A stretch of 5,869 nucleotides of DNA, from positions 1-5,869 of the forward strand of contig JAKABK010000139.1 of NCBI GenBank assembly GCA_021796905.1, written 5' to 3'. The position numbers were made by a program, and so were the translations under genes. The stretch is from Actinomycetes bacterium (GTDB taxonomy: Bacteria; Actinomycetota; Acidimicrobiia; Acidimicrobiales; Palsa-688). The notes beneath the pieces were generated by a model. That model saw only the letters and a program-made list of their open reading frames with translations, made no database searches and had not been told where the DNA came from. Positions 1 to 3,739 of this stretch are shown piece after piece. The first letter of the stretch is position 1. Each line of letters opens with the position of its first letter.

Positions 1-1
1 C

Positions 2-34
2 GGCCGCTGGTCGTCAACCGAGCAGAGCGACTAA
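2..34 (+). CDS. Possible C-terminal tail of an upstream gene (partial, 5' end outside window)
   Basis: The second reading frame gives the residues GRWSSTEQSD followed by a TAA stop at 32-34. In many bacteria the gene directly before rpmF encodes a DUF177/YceD protein, whose C-terminus often contains an Arg-Trp pair close to the end, as here. Only ten codons are visible, so the assignment rests on gene order plus a weak motif. The other two plus-strand frames are open across this stretch and could also be an upstream gene's end. Bases 35-96 show no further gene. Confidence 0.3.
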   Translation, partial: GRWSSTEQSD

Positions 35-96
35 CGTTGCCCGGTCCGCGCCACCTCCCGCGCACCCCCTTCCCAACGAGAAAGCCCGCTCTCGAC

Positions 97-276
97 ATGG
101 CCGTCCCGAAGAAGAAGACATCGAAGGCGAAGACCCGCAGCCGCCGGGCGAGCAACTGGACCCTCGATGCGCCGGCTCGCAGCGTCTGTCCCCGCTGCCA
201 CCAGGTCAAGGTCCCCCACGTCGTGTGCCCAGCCTGCGGCTGGTACAAGGGCCGTCAGGCTCTCGACGTCAGCTGA
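97..276 (+). CDS. rpmF: 50S ribosomal protein L32 (zinc-binding form)
   Basis: This encodes a 59-residue protein of the large ribosomal subunit, the usual length for bL32. The N-terminus MAVPKKKTSKAKTRSRRA is the typical basic start (MAVPK, then Lys/Arg-rich residues, then RRA). Four cysteines at residues 31, 34, 44 and 47 form a CxxC...CxxC zinc ribbon, so this is the zinc-containing (C+) version rather than the cysteine-free paralogue some actinobacteria use under zinc limitation. The ATG at 97 is chosen because the family begins with MAVPK; the frame stays open upstream to a TTG at 37, but those 20 extra residues do not look like L32. The ribosome-binding site is weak: AGAAAG at 79-84 is about 12 nt from the start. 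The plsX start lies 7 nt downstream of the stop, the common rpmF-plsX pairing, so co-transcription is likely. Confidence 0.95.
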   Translation: MAVPKKKTSKAKTRSRRASNWTLDAPARSVCPRCHQVKVPHVVCPACGWYKGRQALDVS

Positions 277-283
277 GACCACG

Positions 284-1288
284 TTGAGCGACCGCTCGCG
301 AGCCGTGGCGGTCGACGCCATGGGAGGTGACCGGGCCCCCGACGAGATCGTGGCCGGCGCTTGCCGGGCCGCCGCCGAGCTCGGCGTGGAGGTCCTGCTC
401 GTCGGCGACCCGGAGCGGATCGGGGATGCCGGAGGGCTGGCGGTGCTGGCCGCCAGCGAGGTCATCGAGATGCACGACGACCCGGCCGCGGCGGTACGCA
501 CCAAACGCGACTCGTCGCTGGTGAGGGCTGCCGAGGTGGTGCGCGACGGGCACGCCGGGGCGATGGTGAGCGCAGGCAACACCGGGGCGGCGATGGTCTC
601 GGCCCTCCTGCGCATGGGGCGGATCAAGGGGGTCAACCGCCCGGCGATCGCCACCCCCATCCCGGTGCCCGGGTCGACGCCCACGGTCGTGCTGGATGCC
701 GGTGCGAACGCCGAGTGCAGTCCCGCCTGGCTGGTGCAGTTCGCCCAGATGGGATCGGCCTTCGCCCGGCAGCGCTTCGGGATCCCCGAGCCGCGGGTCG
801 GGCTGCTCTCCATCGGTGAGGAGCCGAGCAAGGGAACGTCGTTGGTCAAGGAGACCCACCAACTGCTCGCCGCTGGAGCGGCAGGGCCGGAGGTGTGCTT
901 CGTCGGGAACGTGGAGGGCCGCGACGTGATGAGCGACGCTGTCGACGTGGTGGTCACCGACGGTTTCACCGGCAACGTCGTGTTGAAGACCATCGAGGGG
1001 TCGATGCGCTTCGCGATGCGCGCGGTGCTCGGCGCGCTCGACTCCGACGAGGCGACCAAGGCGGCCGGGGAGGTGCTCCTGCCCGCACTGCTCCCCCTGG
1101 TCACCGAGCTGGATGCCGACACCTACGGGGGAGCGATGCTGCTCGGGGTGAAGGGGGTCTGCGTGATCAGCCACGGCTCGTCGTCGGCTCGAGCCATCGT
1201 CAATGCCATCCGGGTGGCTCGTGACGCGATCGACGCCGACCTGGTCGGTCGCCTCGCTGCGAGCACCGGTTCGGCGGTGGAAGCCTGA
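284..1288 (+). CDS. plsX: Phosphate acyltransferase PlsX
   Basis: PlsX converts acyl-ACP and phosphate to acyl-phosphate plus ACP, feeding PlsY in the first acylation step of phospholipid synthesis. It is a soluble, peripherally membrane-associated enzyme. The 334-residue product has the family's usual length and landmarks: AVDAMGGD near residues 9-16, SAGNTGA around 96-102, DAGAN and the GLLSIGEE segment in the middle, VTDGFTGN ending at residue 231, GGAMLLG at 282-288 and SHGSS from 296. The TTG at 284 is chosen as start because it gives a short N-terminus (MSDRSRAVAVDAMGGD) and does not overlap rpmF. GTG at 305 is an alternative that begins just before AVDAMGGD. The frame is open further upstream to 167, but that part is rpmF read out of frame. 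No strong ribosome-binding site precedes the TTG, so translational coupling to rpmF seems likely. The downstream acpP encodes the carrier protein of its substrate. Confidence 0.95.
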   Translation: MSDRSRAVAVDAMGGDRAPDEIVAGACRAAAELGVEVLLVGDPERIGDAGGLAVLAASEVIEMHDDPAAAVRTKRDSSLVRAAEVVRDGHAGAMVSAGNTGAAMVSALLRMGRIKGVNRPAIATPIPVPGSTPTVVLDAGANAECSPAWLVQFAQMGSAFARQRFGIPEPRVGLLSIGEEPSKGTSLVKETHQLLAAGAAGPEVCFVGNVEGRDVMSDAVDVVVTDGFTGNVVLKTIEGSMRFAMRAVLGALDSDEATKAAGEVLLPALLPLVTELDADTYGGAMLLGVKGVCVISHGSSSARAIVNAIRVARDAIDADLVGRLAASTGSAVEA

Positions 1289-1322
1289 AGGTCAGGGGCA
1301 GGCCAGCCCCGCCTCCCTCCGG

Positions 1323-1352
1323 TACAGTTCGCAAGGCCCCGAGGAGATCCCG
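1323..1352 (+). promoter_or_regulatory. acpP leader: candidate -10 element and strong ribosome-binding site
   Basis: The 64-nt gap between plsX and acpP contains TACAGT at 1323-1328, which fits the loose TANNNT -10 pattern, and GAGGAG at 1341-1346, six bases before the TTG start at 1353. The ribosome-binding site is convincing and settles the acpP start. The -10 assignment is weak because no recognisable -35 hexamer lies 16-18 bases upstream. A separate promoter for acpP would make sense, since ACP is needed in far larger amounts than PlsX. Confidence 0.35.
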
Positions 1353-1646
1353 TTGCCCGCAGAGACCCACGTCGAAGGAAGCAAACCAGACCGCTCCGGC
1401 GTCGTCGAGCTCGTCCGCAACGCCCTCGCCGAGATCCTCGAAGTCGAGCCGTCGCAGATCAGCGAGGCGTCGAGCTTCGACGACCTCGGTGCGGACTCCT
1501 TGGCGCTGATCGAGCTGGTGGAGGCGCTCGAGGAGGAGCTCGGGGAACGCAGCGTCGGCTTCCACATCGACGACGAGGATCTCGAGGACCTGAAGACGGT
1601 ACGGGACGCAGTCGACTACGTCGTCGCCAAGCTCGGAGCCGACTGA
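1353..1646 (+). CDS. acpP: Acyl carrier protein
   Basis: This 97-residue acidic protein carries growing acyl chains on a 4'-phosphopantetheine arm in fatty-acid synthesis. The attachment motif DLGADSLALIEL places the modified serine at residue 49; the upstream helix (VVELVRNALAEILEV) and the late segment DDEDLEDLKTVRDAVDYV match helices I and III/IV of ACP. The start is TTG, supported by GAGGAG six bases upstream; the frame extends further upstream into plsX but without ACP similarity. The N-terminus has about a dozen residues more than E. coli AcpP. After the serine the sequence reads LALIELVEALEEEL rather than the LDxVELVM type of classical AcpP. Gene position next to plsX and rnc supports the primary ACP, but no fab genes flank it. 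A specialised or secondary ACP is possible and cannot be excluded from one window. Confidence 0.88.
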   Translation: MPAETHVEGSKPDRSGVVELVRNALAEILEVEPSQISEASSFDDLGADSLALIELVEALEEELGERSVGFHIDDEDLEDLKTVRDAVDYVVAKLGAD

Positions 1647-1675
1647 CGACCGAGACCTGCCCCCCGGCTGGGGAC

Positions 1676-1697
1676 CGCTCCGGTGACCGCCGGAGCG
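1676..1697 (+). other. Perfect 8-bp inverted repeat between acpP and rnc
   Basis: CGCTCCGG at 1676-1683 is exactly complementary to CCGGAGCG at 1690-1697, with the 6-nt loop TGACCG. It begins 29 nt after the acpP stop and ends 59 nt before the rnc start. Only two T residues follow the stem, so it is not a classical intrinsic terminator. It could attenuate read-through, protect the acpP 3' end, or form part of the rnc leader. A second weaker pairing follows: CCCCGG at 1711-1716 with CCGGGG at 1725-1730. Chance pairing is a real possibility in sequence this GC-rich. Confidence 0.4.
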
Positions 1698-1756
1698 TTG
1701 ACGGCTCGATCCCCGGCGGGCGTCCCGGGGCCGCGCCCCCGCCGAGGCTCCCAGCG

Positions 1757-2458
1757 ATGCGCGAGCTCGCCCGTCGGGTCGGCTGGGAGGTCCGCGACGA
1801 GGCACTGCTCGTCGCTTGCCTCGCGCACCGGAGCTGGTGTGCCGAGAACCCGGGGTGGGTGAGCAACGAGCGCCTCGAGTTCCTCGGGGACGCAGTCCTC
1901 GGGTTGGCGGTCACCGACCACGTGTTCCGGGCCTACCCCTCGCTGCCCGAGGGGGAGCTGGCCAAGGTTCGGGCGTCACTCGTAAGCTCGGTGGCGCTCG
2001 CCGAGGTGGCCGCCTCGGTCGGGCTCGGGGACGCTCTGCTGCTCGGCAAGGGGGAGGACGCCACCGGGGGTCGGAGCAAGCAGTCGATCCTCGCCGACGC
2101 CATGGAGGCGGTGATCGGCGCGGTGTACCTCGACCGCGGGCGAGACGTCGCCGACGACCTGGTCCTCCGACTGCTCGGCGATCGGATCGAGGGGGCCGCC
2201 GCCGGTCCCGGCGGCGAGGACTACAAGACCAGGCTGCAAGAGCTGTGCTCCCGTCGCTTCGAGCAGCTCCCCGAGTACCGGGTCGAGGACCACGGACCGG
2301 ACCACGCCAAGCACTTCGATGCGGTGGTCTCGATCGGCGGGCGTCGACGTGGGCGCGGCCGGGGCCGCAGCAAGAAGCAGGCCGAGCAGGCCGCCGCTCG
2401 GGTCGCTTGGGAGTCCCTGCTCGGGGCCGGCACCGACCAAGAGCCGGCCGAGGTCTAG
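1757..2458 (+). CDS. rnc: Ribonuclease III
   Basis: RNase III cuts double-stranded RNA, including rRNA precursors and structured mRNAs, in the cytoplasm. The 233-residue product has the normal length and two domains. The N-terminal endonuclease domain (about 1-145) carries the signature NERLEFLGDAVLGL at 37-50 with the acidic residues E41 and D45, and the second catalytic pair D114 and E117 in DAMEAVIGAVYLD. The double-stranded RNA-binding domain (about 155-224) starts at DYKTRLQEL and ends in the basic GRSKKQAEQAAARVAW segment. All metal-binding acids expected of an active enzyme are present. The ATG at 1757 is the only usable start in frame between the acpP stop and the endonuclease domain, and GAGG at 1744-1747 precedes it by nine bases. 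The gene sits between acpP and mutM; the acpP-rnc adjacency is widespread in bacteria. Confidence 0.96.
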   Translation: MRELARRVGWEVRDEALLVACLAHRSWCAENPGWVSNERLEFLGDAVLGLAVTDHVFRAYPSLPEGELAKVRASLVSSVALAEVAASVGLGDALLLGKGEDATGGRSKQSILADAMEAVIGAVYLDRGRDVADDLVLRLLGDRIEGAAAGPGGEDYKTRLQELCSRRFEQLPEYRVEDHGPDHAKHFDAVVSIGGRRRGRGRGRSKKQAEQAAARVAWESLLGAGTDQEPAEV

Positions 2459-2477
2459 CCGGTACCCGCCGGAGACG

Positions 2478-3317
2478 GTGCCCGAGCTCCCGGAGGTCGA
2501 GACCGTCCGGTCCGATTTGCGCCCCAGTCTCACCGGCCGGCGGCTGGTCGGTGTCGTCGCGACCGGCCAGCGGAGCCTGAGGAGGCTCGGCGGTCCCGGG
2601 CCGCTCGTCGAGGCGACCCTCGGGGCCACCGTACGCGGGGTCGATCGCCACGGTAAGTACCTGCTGGTGCGGTTGGACCGGCCGGAGGTCCTGGTGGTGC
2701 ACCTCGGGATGAGCGGCCAGCTCCGCCTGGTCGACCCCTCCGCCGCCGAGATCCCCCACACCCACGTGCGCTGGCGGCTCGACAACGGCAGCGAGCTGTG
2801 CTTCGTCGACCCGCGGACCTTCGGGGAGGTCTTCGTCGCACATTCGGGTCCGGGAGCGTCCCGCTTGCCTGTCGAGCTCGCCCATCTCGGTCCAGACGCC
2901 CTCGACGGGATCGGTGGGCCTGCGTCCCTCGCTCGACGCCTCGAGGGGCACCGCCGGCGGATCAAGCCGGTCCTGCTGGACCAGCGGGTCGTGGCCGGGA
3001 TCGGCAACATCTACGCCGACGAGATCCTCTGGGCGTCGCGTATCGCCCCGGACCGTCCGGCCGGTGGGCTGTCGCCTGGAGAGCTGCGCCGGCTCCGCGT
3101 GGCGTTGCGCTCGGTCCTGCTCGCGGCGATCGAGCACCGGGGGTCGTCGATCGCCGACCGGCAGTACCGGGACCTCTCCGGGGCGGTCGGGGGCCACCAG
3201 CTGCACCACCAGGCCTACGGCCGTGAGGGACTGGCCTGCGGTCGTTGCGGCGAGCCGATCCGGCGGGTTCGCGAGTACGGTCGGAGCACCTTCAGCTGCC
3301 CCCGCTGTCAGCGCTGA
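2478..3317 (+). CDS. mutM: Formamidopyrimidine-DNA glycosylase (Fpg/MutM)
   Basis: This bifunctional base-excision repair enzyme removes 8-oxoguanine and formamidopyrimidines and nicks the abasic site. The 279-residue product contains every key element. After removal of the initiator residue the N-terminus is PELPEVETV, where Pro2 is the catalytic nucleophile and Glu3 the acid. Lys60 lies in HGKYLLVRLD, and HLGMSGQL follows. Asn177 lies in the helix-two-turn-helix motif GIGNIYADEILW. A C-terminal zinc finger has Cys254, Cys257, Cys274 and Cys277, with the DNA-contacting Arg269 in YGRSTFSCPRC. The GTG at 2478 is fixed by the PELPEV motif, since Pro2 must follow the initiator; the open frame further upstream overlaps rnc and is not homologous. 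GGAG at 2471-2474 is only three bases from the start, so coupling to rnc, which ends 19 nt upstream, may help initiation. The last 26 nt overlap the minus-strand regulator remnant. Confidence 0.96.
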   Translation: MPELPEVETVRSDLRPSLTGRRLVGVVATGQRSLRRLGGPGPLVEATLGATVRGVDRHGKYLLVRLDRPEVLVVHLGMSGQLRLVDPSAAEIPHTHVRWRLDNGSELCFVDPRTFGEVFVAHSGPGASRLPVELAHLGPDALDGIGGPASLARRLEGHRRRIKPVLLDQRVVAGIGNIYADEILWASRIAPDRPAGGLSPGELRRLRVALRSVLLAAIEHRGSSIADRQYRDLSGAVGGHQLHHQAYGREGLACGRCGEPIRRVREYGRSTFSCPRCQR

Positions 3318-3591
3318 GGCCCGCCCGTACGGCGATGATCGCGAGTTGCACCTGGTTGGTGGCGTCGAGCTTGGAGCGCAGGTGCTCGAGGTGCACTTCG
3401 ACCGTGCCTTCGGAGATCTGGAGGGCGGAGGCGATCTGTTTGGGTGACCTCCCGGTCCCGACGAACCCCAGTACTTCGAGCTCCCGTTCGCTGAGCGAGC
3501 CGAGACCGGGGTGCCAGGAGAGGGACAGGTCGAGTGCTCGTCGGGCGAGGTGGGGGGGTAGGGCGGTCCCCCCACGGTGAACGTCGATCAC
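3292..3591 (-). CDS. LuxR/NarL-type helix-turn-helix protein, truncated response regulator
   Basis: The 99-residue product is the output half of a NarL/FixJ-family response regulator. Residues 1-30 are the inter-domain linker and residues 33-90 a complete LuxR-type helix-turn-helix: LSERELEVLGFV, then GRSPKQIASALQIS, then the recognition helix EGTVEVHLEHLRSKL and the closing NQVQLAIIAVRAGL. All positions normally conserved in this fold are present and the third codon positions are G/C-rich, so the segment still looks like coding DNA. The receiver domain with its phosphorylatable aspartate is missing. The GTG at 3591 is the first usable start in the frame, but the family-like sequence continues upstream of it, so this start is probably not ancestral. 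No good ribosome-binding site precedes it. The gene converges on mutM and overlaps its end by 26 nt. It may be a remnant, or a stand-alone DNA-binding protein; its targets are unknown. Confidence 0.6.
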   Translation of the reverse strand: MIDVHRGGTALPPHLARRALDLSLSWHPGLGSLSERELEVLGFVGTGRSPKQIASALQISEGTVEVHLEHLRSKLDATNQVQLAIIAVRAGLSADSGGS

Positions 3592-3687
3592 GGCCTGTTC
3601 GAGCTGCTCCCAGGGGAGCCCTTTGGGCAGGAAGCCGCTCGCCCCGGTCCCGATCGCGGACAGGCCCGGGCAGGGCGGGATCCTTCA
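3592..3687 (-). pseudogene. In-frame remnant of the receiver-domain end upstream of the LuxR-type protein
   Basis: Reading the minus strand from 3684 downward, in frame with the helix-turn-helix protein, gives residues that include AIGTGASGFLPKG and LPWEQLEQAV. The pattern AGAxGFLxKG followed by an amphipathic helix is the hallmark of the last beta strand and final helix of a receiver domain in NarL-type regulators. A TGA at 3685-3687 closes the frame, and no ATG, GTG or TTG lies between it and the GTG at 3591. The rest of the receiver domain (roughly 100 residues) cannot fit, because smc starts 53 nt further on. This supports loss of the 5' part of the gene. Confidence 0.6.
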
Positions 3688-3724
3688 CCGGTGGGGATCC
3701 GCGTAGGCCGGAGGAGGCAGGCAC

Positions 3725-3739
3725 TAGGTTGAGGGGGCC
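3725..3739 (+). promoter_or_regulatory. smc start region: candidate -10 element next to the start codon
   Basis: TAGGTT at 3725-3730 fits the TANNNT -10 pattern and ends nine bases before the smc GTG. In actinobacteria this spacing is typical of promoters that make leaderless mRNAs. No -35 match is visible. The competing reading is an ordinary leader: a G-rich stretch GAGGGGG at 3731-3737 could serve as a ribosome-binding site, although it sits very close to the start, while a better GGAGGAGG at 3710-3717 is 22 bases away. A TAG in frame at 3725-3727 blocks any longer smc reading frame. Confidence 0.3.

Larger units (their letters stand above)
3318..3739. other. 422-nt gap in the plus-strand gene run between mutM and smc
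   Basis: No plus-strand coding region is supported here. Most of the gap is occupied on the minus strand by the LuxR-type protein and its upstream remnant (down from 3684). Bases 3688-3739 hold only the smc leader. No terminator hairpin with a T-tract is visible after mutM, and no repeats or insertion-sequence ends were seen. Confidence 0.6.

Noticed and set aside
37..96. N-terminal extension of rpmF to a TTG at 37
   Set aside because: The 20 extra residues are not L32-like, and the family starts with MAVPK at 97.
167..283. Upstream extension of plsX overlapping rpmF
   Set aside because: It is the rpmF coding sequence read in another frame; PlsX homology begins only near AVDAMGGD.
1295..1310. 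Small hairpin GGGGC/GCCCC after plsX as a terminator
   Set aside because: The stem has five pairs with no T-tract; this is expected by chance at this base composition.
1698..1703. TTGACG as a -35 element for rnc
   Set aside because: No AT-containing -10 hexamer lies at a suitable distance downstream; the interval is almost pure G/C.
1911..3575. Minus-strand open frame of 554 codons opposite rnc and mutM
   Set aside because: Both plus-strand genes have complete catalytic motifs; the antisense translation is low-complexity and unlike any family I recognise.
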